DNA of 40,820 nucleotides from PHBD01 sp964578535. Its GTDB lineage: Bacteria; Desulfobacterota; Syntrophia; Syntrophales; PHBD01. Both the position numbers and the translations under genes were made by a program. Position 1 is the stretch's first letter; each line of letters starts with the position of its first letter. Below, one piece after another: positions 23,305 through 31,802 of the stretch. The stretch is from positions 1 through 40,820 of the forward strand of contig CAZODI010000031.1 in assembly GCA_964578535.1 (NCBI GenBank). Reading direction: 5' to 3'. The notes under the pieces were generated by a model. That model was not told the DNA's origin, did not search any database, and saw only the letters and a program-made list of their open reading frames with translations.

Positions 23305-24522
23305 TCAGCTCCTTTTGAGGACCGCCACAACCTCAAGATGCGACGTCTGGGGAAACATGTCCAGTGGCTGGAGAACCGCCAGGGAATAGCCCCGGTCCGC
23401 CAGGCAGCGTGCGTCCCGGGCCTGGGTCGCCGGGTCGCAGGAGACATAGACAATCCGCCGCGGAGCCAGCTCCACAAGGACCTCCAGGACCCCGCGTCCG
23501 CAGCCGGTCCGAGGAGGGTCCAGGACCGCCACGTCGATCCGAAGCCGCCGATTCAGGAGATCCCGCAATCCATCAACCACGTCTCCCCCATGGAAAGAAG
23601 CATTCCCAAAGCCCGCCCGCGAGAGGTTTTCCCGGGCACAGGCAACGGCCTCCCGGTCCTGCTCGATTCCGAAAACGGAGCCGGCCCGTTCCGCCAGGAA
23701 CCGGGAAAACAGGCCCGAGCCGCAGTAGGCATCCAGCACCGCCTCCTCGGGGGACGGGGAGGCCAGCTCCAGGACAATGTCCACCAGGGTGTCCACAAGG
23801 CCCTCGTTGGCCTGGAAGAACCCGCGGACCGGAACGGACAGCGTGTCTCCCTTGACTGCACGGAGAATACAGGCCTCCGGCGGTGGCGAGGCTTTCTCCC
23901 GGCCCGCTGTCCGCTCATCGGGAAGGGACGACCAGAGGAGCCTCTCCTCCCTGCGGACCGGCCCGTCCTTTCGTGCCTCCAGGGAACGACGAAGTCCCGA
24001 CAGAGCGTCATTGACGCTCTCCGCCATCAGCAGGCACCGCTCCACGTCGAGCAGGACGTGGCTGCCTCGCTCCATGAATCCCGCCCTTGCCCGGCGACCG
24101 CCGCCACAGGCCAGGTGCACCTCTGCCCGGCCGCGATAGGACAAGGTACGGGGAGAGGGGATCACCGGGCGAAGGGGCGGGGCGGGGAATCGGCCGATCC
24201 GGGTGAAGGAGTCCGCGACCTGGCTTTCCTTGAGGACCAGCTGGTGGCTGTATCGAACGTGCTGAAGGGAGCAGCCTCCGCAGCGGCCGTAATACGGGCA
24301 CGCCGCCTCGATCCGGTGGGGCGACGGGGAAAGGATCTCCCGAAGCACGGCCCGGGCATAACGGCTCCTGCGCTCCGTGATTTCCACCATGACCTCATCG
24401 CCGTCGACCGTAAACGGGACGAAGGTCACCAGGCCGCCGGGGCGTCCGATTCCGTCCCCGCCGAAGGCTACGGCTTCGATGGTCATCCGGATTGGTTCCT
24501 TGATCGTTGCGCCTTTCTCCAT
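23305..24522 (-). CDS. rlmD: RlmD/TrmA-family RNA (uracil-5-)-methyltransferase
   Basis: A 405-residue RNA m5U methyltransferase. An N-terminal TRAM domain (about 5-62, VAFGGDGIGR) is followed by an iron-sulphur site with Cys75, Cys81 and Cys84 (CPYYGRCGGC) and probably a fourth Cys near 163. The SAM-binding domain has LDAYCGSGLFSRFLA, then the family motif DPPRTGCG, and the catalytic Cys in IVYVSCDPATQARD. It is likely the enzyme for 23S rRNA U1939 (RlmD), though RlmCD-type specificity is possible. It converges on the MBL-fold gene and is divergent from the TraB gene. Confidence 0.9.
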   Translation of the reverse strand: MEKGATIKEPIRMTIEAVAFGGDGIGRPGGLVTFVPFTVDGDEVMVEITERRSRYARAVLREILSPSPHRIEAACPYYGRCGGCSLQHVRYSHQLVLKESQVADSFTRIGRFPAPPLRPVIPSPRTLSYRGRAEVHLACGGGRRARAGFMERGSHVLLDVERCLLMAESVNDALSGLRRSLEARKDGPVRREERLLWSSLPDERTAGREKASPPPEACILRAVKGDTLSVPVRGFFQANEGLVDTLVDIVLELASPSPEEAVLDAYCGSGLFSRFLAERAGSVFGIEQDREAVACARENLSRAGFGNASFHGGDVVDGLRDLLNRRLRIDVAVLDPPRTGCGRGVLEVLVELAPRRIVYVSCDPATQARDARCLADRGYSLAVLQPLDMFPQTSHLEVVAVLKRS

Positions 24523-24623
24523 TTTCCGCTCACGCTTCTCGTTTCCTCATGTCAGGATTCGCATGGAAACACAAGGCCGCCAGAAACCAGATTCGGCATC
24601 TTTTCCAGCCCGATGCAAGCCCC

Positions 24624-24650
24624 TTTACATCCCTTACGATTGCTGATAAT
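24624..24650 (+). promoter_or_regulatory. Weak promoter candidate for the TraB-family gene
   Basis: TTTACA (24624-24629) and GATAAT (24645-24650) match well individually but are only 15 bases apart. They lie about 55 bases before the chosen ATG. Confidence 0.3.
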
Positions 24651-24704
24651 GACAGTCGCCTTTGGGATCCCTCGTGGTTTCCCTCAATCAGTGACCGGAA
24701 CATC

Positions 24705-25883
24705 ATGAATCTTCTCGAACACCCCCATGTCCATCGCCTTCAGCATGACGGGAGGGAAATCCTCCTCGTCGGGACGGCCCACGTGTCGCGGGAAAGCGCC
24801 GACCTGGTGGAGCAGGTCATCAGCGAAGTGAAACCCGACACCGTATGCGTCGAGCTCTGCCAGCCCCGATTCGAAGCCCTGAAGCAGAGGGACAAGTGGC
24901 AGGAAATGGACATCGTCAAGGTCATCCGGGAGAAGCGGACGTCGCTCCTCCTCTCGCAACTCCTTTTGGCCTCCTTCCAGAAAAAGATCGCCCAGCGTTT
25001 CAACATCCAGCCCGGCGAGGAGATGATCCGGGCCATTGCGAAAGCGGAGGAAACGGGCGCCCGGGTTGTTCTGGCGGACCGCGAGGTCCGCGTCACCCTG
25101 ATGCGGACCTGGCGCAGCATGGGACTCTGGAAGAAGGCGCGCCTGATGTCGGAAGTCCTCGCCTCCCTCTTCTATACGGAAGAGATCACCGAGGAAGAGA
25201 TCGAGAAACTGAAGGAGCGGGACATGCTGGAGGTAGCACTCCAGGCCATCAGCGAAAAGCTCCCTCAGGTAAAGGCCATCCTGATCGACGAGCGGGACCG
25301 CTACCTGGCCTCCCGGATCCGCGAAGCCGAGGGAGAGCGCATTGTCGCCGTCGTCGGGGCCGGCCATGTCCCGGGAATCATCGAGAACATCGACCAGCCG
25401 GTGGATCGGGCCGAACTGGAGACGATTCCCCCGCAGGGATGGCTGGCCCGCTCGGCCGGCTGGCTGTTTCCCCTGGCCATCCTGGCCCTGTTCGTCGGCG
25501 GTTTTTTCACGTCCGGAGGGCGGACCAGTCTGGCCATGATTCTCTGGTGGTCGGGCATCACCGCGGCGTGCGCCAGCGCCGGCGCCCTGCTGATGCTCTC
25601 CCACCCCCTGACGATCCTGGCCTCCGCCCTTTCCGCCCCGATCGCGACGCTCCATCCCCTCATCGCCACGGGCTGGGTGGCGGGCCTCGTGGAGGCGACC
25701 CTGCGGAAACCGCAGGTGAGGGATTTCCTGGACCTCAAGGACGACATCACGTCCTTCCGGGGATTTTTCCACAACAAGATCACCCGGCTCTTGATCCTGG
25801 TGGCGTTCGTGAACCTGACCACCTCCATCGGGACCTTTGTTGCCATTCCGGTGGTGATGAAGTTCATCTTTCAGCCCTTATGA
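24705..25883 (+). CDS. TraB/PrgY-family membrane protein
   Basis: A 392-residue protein of the TraB/PrgY/GumN superfamily. The N-terminal Tiki-like domain begins LLVGTAHVSRESADLV, then VCVELCQPRFEAL, and later ends at VVGAGHVPGI, the family's conserved GTAH, E and GxGH motifs. At the C-terminus there are about four membrane segments (near residues 247-265, 272-295, 300-335 and 360-385). The family includes pheromone shut-down proteins and proposed metalloproteases; the bacterial role is unresolved. I chose MNLLEHPHVHRL because the 66 codons before it do not resemble the family. Confidence 0.88.
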   Translation: MNLLEHPHVHRLQHDGREILLVGTAHVSRESADLVEQVISEVKPDTVCVELCQPRFEALKQRDKWQEMDIVKVIREKRTSLLLSQLLLASFQKKIAQRFNIQPGEEMIRAIAKAEETGARVVLADREVRVTLMRTWRSMGLWKKARLMSEVLASLFYTEEITEEEIEKLKERDMLEVALQAISEKLPQVKAILIDERDRYLASRIREAEGERIVAVVGAGHVPGIIENIDQPVDRAELETIPPQGWLARSAGWLFPLAILALFVGGFFTSGGRTSLAMILWWSGITAACASAGALLMLSHPLTILASALSAPIATLHPLIATGWVAGLVEATLRKPQVRDFLDLKDDITSFRGFFHNKITRLLILVAFVNLTTSIGTFVAIPVVMKFIFQPL

Positions 25884-25893
25884 GGATCCCGCG

Positions 25894-26742
25894 ATGACGG
25901 AAGAGGAGAAAAAGGCGATTCTCTGCCCCCAGTGCAGGCGTCTCATCAGCCGGGATGAGCCGGTCTGTCCGCATTGCGGCCTCTCCCGGCCCGGCACGCG
26001 CCGGGTAGCCGCCCTCTTGGGCCGGATCGGGTCGGGAGCCCTGAATCCCGTACAGATCGTCCTGTTTTCCAACGTGGCGCTGTTTCTACTGTCCCTGCTG
26101 CTGAACCCGTCCTCCCTCGGATTTTCCCTGAATCCCCTCTCGTTCCTGTCCCCCTCCGACGCCAGCCTGTTCTACCTGGGAGCCACCGGCACGGTCCCGA
26201 TCCTGGGGTACGGGCGCTGGTGGACCCTCCTCACGGCGTCCTTCCTGCACGGCGGGCTCCTCCATATCTTCTTCAACATGGCCGCCCTGACCCAGCTGGG
26301 TCCCTTTGTATGGCGCCAGTTCGGCTTTTGGCGCTTCTGGATCATCTACCTGGCCAGCGGCGTCGGCGGATTCCTCCTGTCCCTCCTGGCGGGCGTCCCG
26401 TTTACCATCGGCGCCTCCGCCGGCCTCTGCGGCCTCATCGGTGCCATCTTCTACTACGGAAAGAGCCGGGGCGGCTTCCTGGGTGACATGATTTCCCGGC
26501 AGGCCATGGGCTGGATCGTGGGGCTGGCCGTCTTCGGCCTCCTCCTGCCGGGCATCAACAACTGGGCCCACGGCGGCGGACTCCTGGCCGGGATCGGCGC
26601 CGCCTTCCTGTCGGGCTACCGGGACCGGGGACCCGAGACGGCTGCGCATCGCATGCTGGGAGCGATCCTTGCGGGAGCCACCATCCTCACGCTGCTCTAT
26701 GCCGTGTTTGGAGCCGCCGCCGCTGTCCTGCACCTGGGATGA
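25894..26742 (+). CDS. Rhomboid intramembrane protease with N-terminal zinc ribbon
   Basis: A 282-residue integral membrane serine protease. Residues 11-28 form a zinc ribbon, Cys11/Cys14 and Cys25/Cys28 (CPQC...CPHC). Six or so membrane segments follow. The active site is Ser175 in TIGASAGLCG and His226 in NNWAHGGG, with the HGGLLHIFFNM loop (His119, His124, Asn128) of the oxyanion region. Substrates are unknown. It starts ten bases after the TraB gene and is probably in the same operon. Confidence 0.92.
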   Translation: MTEEEKKAILCPQCRRLISRDEPVCPHCGLSRPGTRRVAALLGRIGSGALNPVQIVLFSNVALFLLSLLLNPSSLGFSLNPLSFLSPSDASLFYLGATGTVPILGYGRWWTLLTASFLHGGLLHIFFNMAALTQLGPFVWRQFGFWRFWIIYLASGVGGFLLSLLAGVPFTIGASAGLCGLIGAIFYYGKSRGGFLGDMISRQAMGWIVGLAVFGLLLPGINNWAHGGGLLAGIGAAFLSGYRDRGPETAAHRMLGAILAGATILTLLYAVFGAAAAVLHLG

Positions 26743-26771
26743 AGGGCGCCCGCCCGGCACCGCACCCTGAA

Positions 26772-26811
26772 TTGACAGCCCCGCCGCCTTTCGATAAGAT
26801 GCAATTGCATC
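26772..26811 (+). promoter_or_regulatory. Sigma70 promoter with overlapping palindromic operator
   Basis: A perfect -35 box TTGACA (26772-26777), a 17-base spacer and TAAGAT (26795-26800). The sequence GATGCAATTGCATC (26798-26811) is a perfect 14-base palindrome over the end of the -10 box and the predicted start site. A repressor bound there would block the downstream lipoprotein gene. Confidence 0.6.
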
Positions 26812-26905
26812 CGGATGTCCGCAGCTGGACCGAACCGCCCTGCCATCGGAGATGCAGAGCGGACGGAGGGAATTCCCCCTCCGCCGTAAAACAGGAGAAA
26901 AAACG

Positions 26906-27328
26906 ATGATCCCGTATCGCCGCATGATCGTCTTTCTGTGCAGCGCCATGGCCGTCCTGACCGTGAGCGGGTGCTATACGGCCTCCACCGTCGAGGTGAA
27001 GGACCGGATCGTGGGCGTCCGCTCCGGCCGGTTTGTCGTGATCGACGGGAAGCTGGGCTCCGACTACCCGTACCCGTACGAACAGGTATGGAAGGCTGCT
27101 GAAAAGACCATGGCCCAGATCAAGGCCACAGACATCGTACCGGACCGGGGCATTGCCTCCGGCTCGATCAAGGGCAAGATCGGCGGCGACGAGGTCATGA
27201 TCATGATCGATTACGTCTCCAGGGAGCGGACCTCCGTCTGGGTCCTCGTCGGCCTGATCGGCGACACCCTGGGAACCCGGATGATCCACGAGCGGATCGC
27301 CGACAACCTGAAAAAGCCGGCACCATGA
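26906..27328 (+). CDS. Small lipoprotein, unknown function
   Basis: A 140-residue lipoprotein. The start MIPYRRMIVF follows AGGAG; the lipobox LTVSGC gives acylated Cys23. The mature domain reads VEVKDRIVGVRSGRFVVID, then YPYPYEQVWKAAEKTMAQI and a final strand-helix (RTSVWVLVGLIGDTLGTRMIHE). It resembles small DUF3568-like lipoproteins in shape (a YxxVxxA helix between strands), but I cannot name it with confidence. It has its own promoter and terminator and appears monocistronic. Confidence 0.75.
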   Translation: MIPYRRMIVFLCSAMAVLTVSGCYTASTVEVKDRIVGVRSGRFVVIDGKLGSDYPYPYEQVWKAAEKTMAQIKATDIVPDRGIASGSIKGKIGGDEVMIMIDYVSRERTSVWVLVGLIGDTLGTRMIHERIADNLKKPAP

Positions 27329-27332
27329 AAAA

Positions 27333-27370
27333 AAGCCCCCGCCGGTTTCCCGACAGGGGCTTCTTCCCTC
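27333..27370. terminator. Bidirectional terminator
   Basis: AAGCCCC (27333-27339) pairs with GGGGCTT (27356-27362). On the minus strand the stem is followed by a long T-run, terminating the polysaccharide operon; on the plus strand it is followed by a weaker CTTCCCTCTTT. Confidence 0.8.
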
Positions 27371-27389
27371 TTTCCTTCCGAACACCCGC

Positions 27390-28499
27390 TCAGGTGCGGG
27401 GTGTGTATCCGAGTCCTGTCAGCAATTCCTCCAGGGCCTGCCTCACTTTCCCCGGTTCAAGCTCCTCCAGGCATTCGCTGCGGTGCGAGTTGTCGCAGCC
27501 GATCTTCCGGCAGGGAACGCAGTCCCGGTCGGGAAAGACGACCCGGTGCCGCTGCCCCGGATGCGCCCACGCCTCCCCGTAAGAGGGACCGTATATGGTC
27601 ACCGTAGGCAGGCCCAGGGCCGCGGCCAGGTGAGGGCCTCCCGTGTCGACCCCGACATGCAGGACGCTTCGCGCAATGACTCCCGCCAGCTCGGCCAGCG
27701 TCGTTTTTCCCGCCAGATTGCGGACATGATCCCCCCCACTCCGGATGAGATCGTCCGCCTTGCTCCGATCATCCATGGAGCCGACGACGGCGGACGCGAC
27801 ACCCCAGCCATCCCAGAGCCACCGCATGACGGATATCCACTTCTCCTGGCCCCATTCCTTGTAGGTCCAGCGCGAATAGGGACTGATGGTCACCCAGGGA
27901 ACCGACATGTCCATTCCCTCATCCTTGAGGAGGCGGTCCACCCGCTCCGCGATGACCGGGGGTACGGGAAAGGGCGGCAAATCCCCCTCGATATCGATGC
28001 CGAAGGGCCGGAGCACGGCGAGGGACTGTTCCGCAGGCCCCCGGAACGATCTTTTTCCGGGCAGGGGTGCCGCCGCCAGATGCGTGAACAGCCGGTTCCG
28101 CCAGAAAGGCACGTCGTTGCGGCCGTAAGCGAGGGCGATCCGCACCGGCGCGCCGGAACTCCAGGCCAGGAAGGCACCCCGCTCGTCCCCCCGCAGGTCC
28201 ACCGCCAGGTCGAATCGGCGGCGCCGGAGGCCCGCCAGGAAGCCGGCCTGGGCGGACAAGGATGCGAGACCGCCCCCCTGAGGCTGAATCACCTCGACGA
28301 TTTCCTGCAGGAACGGGTTTGCCTCCAGGAGTCCGCCCCGCCCCTTTCTCGCCAGGAGGGTGATCGCCGCTCCTGGGAACCGGTCGTGGATGGCGGCCAG
28401 CGCCGGCCAGGTCCACACGATGTCGCCGATGTCACCCAGCTGGATGACGAGAATGCGGTGGGGATCGCCGGGAATTTCGTGATGTGGACGAATCAGCAT
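27390..28499 (-). CDS. Glycosyltransferase family 9 (heptosyltransferase-like)
   Basis: A 369-residue GT-B enzyme of the ADP-heptose LPS heptosyltransferase family. The N-terminal HRILVIQLGDIGDIVWTWPAL and the C-terminal donor-site block HVGVDTGGPHLAAALGLPTVTIYGP are diagnostic. A late CRKIGC...C segment with three or four Cys is typical of the family. It would add a heptose or related sugar to lipid A core or a cell-surface glycan on the cytoplasmic side. It is the last gene of the polysaccharide locus, separated from the next upstream gene by 248 bases, so it may have its own promoter. Confidence 0.88.
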   Translation of the reverse strand: MLIRPHHEIPGDPHRILVIQLGDIGDIVWTWPALAAIHDRFPGAAITLLARKGRGGLLEANPFLQEIVEVIQPQGGGLASLSAQAGFLAGLRRRRFDLAVDLRGDERGAFLAWSSGAPVRIALAYGRNDVPFWRNRLFTHLAAAPLPGKRSFRGPAEQSLAVLRPFGIDIEGDLPPFPVPPVIAERVDRLLKDEGMDMSVPWVTISPYSRWTYKEWGQEKWISVMRWLWDGWGVASAVVGSMDDRSKADDLIRSGGDHVRNLAGKTTLAELAGVIARSVLHVGVDTGGPHLAAALGLPTVTIYGPSYGEAWAHPGQRHRVVFPDRDCVPCRKIGCDNSHRSECLEELEPGKVRQALEELLTGLGYTPRT

Positions 28500-28747
28500 G
28501 ACCCATGAGGGGGACCGGCTGGAAATCGGACCCCGCTTCCTTCAGGAGACGGACATCTCGCCGACGTTCGCGGGGGCGCGGCCGGGGGTTCCCAGAGGAG
28601 CAATTGGGAAGCGTTTCCAACACCCGGCATGCCGGTTCGCCAACGCCAAAACGGGGAAACGCTTCCGCGACGGCGGGAATCCCCGTGACAGCCCCCGCGC
28701 CAGGGACGAAACAAAAGCAGCGGGGGCGCGGCTCTCCATCCCGTCTT
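28500..28747. other. Intergenic region with inverted repeats
   Basis: A 248-base gap in an otherwise packed operon. GGAAGCGTTTCC (28607-28618) and its reverse complement GGAAACGCTTCC (28655-28666) are each nearly self-palindromic, with centres 48 bases apart, like LacI-family operators. A second stem, GCCCCCGC (28691-28698) with GCGGGGGC (28720-28727), lies just past the flavoprotein stop and could be a weak terminator. GCGGGGGCGCGGC occurs twice (28570-28582 and 28720-28732). No ORF is supported. Confidence 0.55.
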
Positions 28748-29881
28748 TCACTTCGATCGGTACCCGTCCAGAAGCGGCTCCGCCAGGGCGGCCACCCGGC
28801 GGCCGATGGCCAGGGAGGCCGTCAGGCCCGGGGACTCGATGCCCACGAGGCTGATCAGGCCCGGAAGGCCGCGGTCGCTCTCCTCGCGTATGATGAAATC
28901 CCGGTATGCCTCACCGGGCCCCTGCAGCTTGGGCCGGATGCCGCACATGTCCGGCTGCAGGGCCTCCGCCGGGATCCCTGGCAGATAGCGCCGGACGGCC
29001 TCATGGAACCGGCCGCGGCGCCCCTCGTCGACCGCATAGTCGATCCGCTCGACGTATTCGACGTCGGGCCCGAAGCGGACCCTGCCCGCCAGGTCCACGG
29101 TGGCATGAATTCCCAGCCCCTCATTCCCGCGTTCCGGAGCGGGGTAGACCAGGTGCTTCAGCCGGGGAGCGGAAGAGGCGGAGAAATAGTTCCCCTTGCA
29201 GAGCTTGAGACGGTAGTCCGCGGCGTCCACGTCGATGCCGGCCATGGCGGCCAGCCGGTCGGACACCAGGCCTGCGGAGTTGACCAGAACCTTCGTCCGG
29301 AACCGGTATTCGCCGCCGTTGATCTCCACGGCGAAACCGTCTCCGTCCGGCCGAATCGCCGTCACATCCGACCGGAACGCCGTGGTCGCCCCCGCCGCCT
29401 CCAGACGGGACAGGAGCGCCTGCATAAACCGGTGGGAATCGACGATTCCCGTGGAGGGTGAAAACAGGGCCTCCCGTGCTCGCACGGCCGGTTCCAGGCG
29501 CCGGATCTCCCGCGGCGTGAGAAATCGCAGATCCCGGACGCCGTTGCGCTCTGCCTGTGCGCGAAGACGATGGAGTTCCTGCCCGTCCTCGTCCCCGCCG
29601 GCGACGATCATCTTTCCCAGCCGCCGGTGCGGCACCCGCCACTGGGTACAGGCCTCATAAAGCATGCGGCTCCCTTCCCTGCAGAGAACCGCTTTCAGGA
29701 AACCCGTCGGGTAATAGATGCCGGCATGGATGACCTCGCTGCTGCGGCTGCTGGTTTCCCGGCCGCAGGATTCATGCCGCTCCAGGAGCAGGACGTCCCG
29801 GTATTCCCGGGACAGCCGCTCCGCCACGGCGAGGCCGACAACCCCGGCACCGATGACGGCGACAGAGAAGCAATCCCTCAA
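28748..29881 (-). CDS. lhgO: L-2-hydroxyglutarate oxidase-like FAD enzyme
   Basis: A 377-residue FAD-dependent oxidoreductase of the DAO family. The dinucleotide fold VIGAGVVGLAVAERLS is at about 9-24. The region SSRSSEVIHAGIYYPTGFLKA is the signature of L-2-hydroxyglutarate dehydrogenase/oxidase, and the LCKGNYFS, CGIRPKLQGPGE and GIESPGLTASLAIG blocks also match. The enzyme turns L-2-hydroxyglutarate into 2-oxoglutarate and passes electrons to quinone or O2. Its start overlaps the dehydratase stop by four bases, tying it to the sugar operon, where it may recycle 2-hydroxyglutarate (see findings). Confidence 0.85.
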   Translation of the reverse strand: MRDCFSVAVIGAGVVGLAVAERLSREYRDVLLLERHESCGRETSSRSSEVIHAGIYYPTGFLKAVLCREGSRMLYEACTQWRVPHRRLGKMIVAGGDEDGQELHRLRAQAERNGVRDLRFLTPREIRRLEPAVRAREALFSPSTGIVDSHRFMQALLSRLEAAGATTAFRSDVTAIRPDGDGFAVEINGGEYRFRTKVLVNSAGLVSDRLAAMAGIDVDAADYRLKLCKGNYFSASSAPRLKHLVYPAPERGNEGLGIHATVDLAGRVRFGPDVEYVERIDYAVDEGRRGRFHEAVRRYLPGIPAEALQPDMCGIRPKLQGPGEAYRDFIIREESDRGLPGLISLVGIESPGLTASLAIGRRVAALAEPLLDGYRSK

Positions 29882-31791
29882 AGAACGCTCCTTGAGTCCT
29901 GGGGAGCGTATTCGGGAACGATTTCCCGGAGAAGGCGCCGGATCTCCGGGGCATCGTGGCGGGAAGCGGCATCACAGAGCCGCTCGATCTCTTCGTAGAG
30001 CATCCAGCGGAACGCCTCGGGATCCCCTTCCCGCTCCGGGTCCGGGTCGGGCCGGAGGACCAGGATCTTGTCGTGGCCCGTGGGCACGATGCCTTCTCCC
30101 TCGGTGATCAGCTCCTCGTGCAGCTTTTCGCCCTCCCGGAGGCCCGTGAAGACGATCTTGACGTCCCTGTCCGGCTCCTTCCCCGAGAGGCGGATCAGGT
30201 CCCGGGCCATGTCCACGATCCGGACGGGGGTGCCCATTTTGAGAATGTAGATCTCCCCGCCCTGCCCCATGGCGCCGGCCTGGATGATCAGCTGGGCCGC
30301 CTCGGGGATCGTCATGAAGAAACGGGTTACGTCAGGGTCCGTCACCGTCACGGGCCCTCCGTGCTCGATCTGGCGCCGGAAAAGCGGAATCACCGATCCG
30401 GAGGATCCCACGACGTTGCCGAAGCGGACGGAGAGGAACCGGGTGCCCGTTCCCTGGTGGGCCTGGAGAATCAGTTCCGTGACCCGCTTGCTGGCCCCCA
30501 TGACGTTCGTGGGTCGGACGGCCTTGTCCGTGGAGACCAGGACGAACCGCTCGACCCCGAAGGCGGCCGCCGCCTCCATGATCGTCCGGCTGCCCTGGAT
30601 GTTGTTGAAGACGGCCTCCCAGGGATTCCACTCCAGCATGGGGACGTGCTTGTAGGCGGCGGCGTGGAAGACGACCTGGGGACGGTATTTATCCAGGACG
30701 GAGCGCATGAGGGACTCGTCCTGAACCTGCCCCAGAACCGGCTCGTATCGCCGGAAGGACAGCTCGTTCTCCATCTCCATCTGGATCTGGAAGAGGTTCG
30801 CCTCCGAGGCGTCCAGGAGGACGATCCGTCCCGGCTCGAACCGGACCAGCTGGCGGCAGAGCTCCGAGCCGATCGATCCGCCGCACCCGGTGACGAGGAT
30901 CGTCCTGCCCGCCAGGTAATTCCGGATTCCCGTCACATCGAGATGGACCGGGGGCCGGCCCAGCAGGTCCTCGTAGCTCACGTCCCGCAGGATCTTGACG
31001 CTGACCCTTCCATCGATGATCTCCCCGATGCCCGGGAGGGTTTTGTAGGTGACGCTGCATTCCTTGCAGACATCCACAATCCGCCTCATCTGCTCTCCCG
31101 ATGCGGACGGAACGGCGATGAGGATCTCCTCGATGTCGTGGCGCTTCACCAGGACGGGAATCTCGCCGACCTTGCCCAGGATCGTGACCCCATGGATGGA
31201 ACGGCCCTGTTTATGGGGATGGTCGTCAACGAACCCGACCACCTGGTAACGAATCTGCTCGTTATCGCCGATTTCTCTCAGGATTTTCTCTCCCGCATCA
31301 CCGGCCCCGACGATCAGGACCCTCCGCGGAGGCCTCGCGGCCAGGACGGCCTCCGCCCGGCCGTTCGCGGTTCGCGCCTGGTACATATAGTAGGACCGGA
31401 CGACAAGCCGGTGAGCACCCGCCATCAGGAAGGTCAGGCCCCCGTCCATCAGGAAGACCGCGCGAGAAAAATTCTCCTCCCGGAAGAAGAGGAAAATGAC
31501 GGCCATGCTCAGGAGGACCCCCAGGACACAGGCAAAGGCCAGCCTCCAGAAGTCGCGGACGCTGGTGTACCGCCACATGCCGTGGTAGAGGCCCAGGGTA
31601 TAGAAAATGGCGACCTTGAGCGATACGAGCCAGGGAAGAACGACCGCGAACTGGGCGATCCGGGAGGCGTCGGGGAAAAACTCGAACCGGAACCAATAGG
31701 CCAGGGCATGGGCCGCAACGAACAGGCCTGCATCGATGAGAATCTTGGCGTAGAATCTCGGATTCCGGAGTTGATGAGGCTTCGCGAGCAT
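29878..31791 (-). CDS. Membrane nucleotide-sugar 4,6-dehydratase (PglF/WbpM/CapD type)
   Basis: A 637-residue polysaccharide biosynthesis protein. About four membrane helices occupy residues 12-130. A Rossmann domain of the CoA-binding type (VLIVGAGDAGEKILREI near 157-175) follows, then the short-chain dehydrogenase domain with TGCGGSIGSEL at 301-311. The active-site stretch STDKAVRPTNVMGASKR has Met431 in place of the usual Tyr and Lys435, the hallmark of the long UDP-GlcNAc 4,6-dehydratases. The product, a UDP-4-keto-6-deoxy sugar, would feed the aminotransferase and acetyltransferase in this locus. Confidence 0.92.
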   Translation of the reverse strand: MLAKPHQLRNPRFYAKILIDAGLFVAAHALAYWFRFEFFPDASRIAQFAVVLPWLVSLKVAIFYTLGLYHGMWRYTSVRDFWRLAFACVLGVLLSMAVIFLFFREENFSRAVFLMDGGLTFLMAGAHRLVVRSYYMYQARTANGRAEAVLAARPPRRVLIVGAGDAGEKILREIGDNEQIRYQVVGFVDDHPHKQGRSIHGVTILGKVGEIPVLVKRHDIEEILIAVPSASGEQMRRIVDVCKECSVTYKTLPGIGEIIDGRVSVKILRDVSYEDLLGRPPVHLDVTGIRNYLAGRTILVTGCGGSIGSELCRQLVRFEPGRIVLLDASEANLFQIQMEMENELSFRRYEPVLGQVQDESLMRSVLDKYRPQVVFHAAAYKHVPMLEWNPWEAVFNNIQGSRTIMEAAAAFGVERFVLVSTDKAVRPTNVMGASKRVTELILQAHQGTGTRFLSVRFGNVVGSSGSVIPLFRRQIEHGGPVTVTDPDVTRFFMTIPEAAQLIIQAGAMGQGGEIYILKMGTPVRIVDMARDLIRLSGKEPDRDVKIVFTGLREGEKLHEELITEGEGIVPTGHDKILVLRPDPDPEREGDPEAFRWMLYEEIERLCDAASRHDAPEIRRLLREIVPEYAPQDSRSVL

Positions 31792-31802
31792 CGGTCCGAC
31801 CG

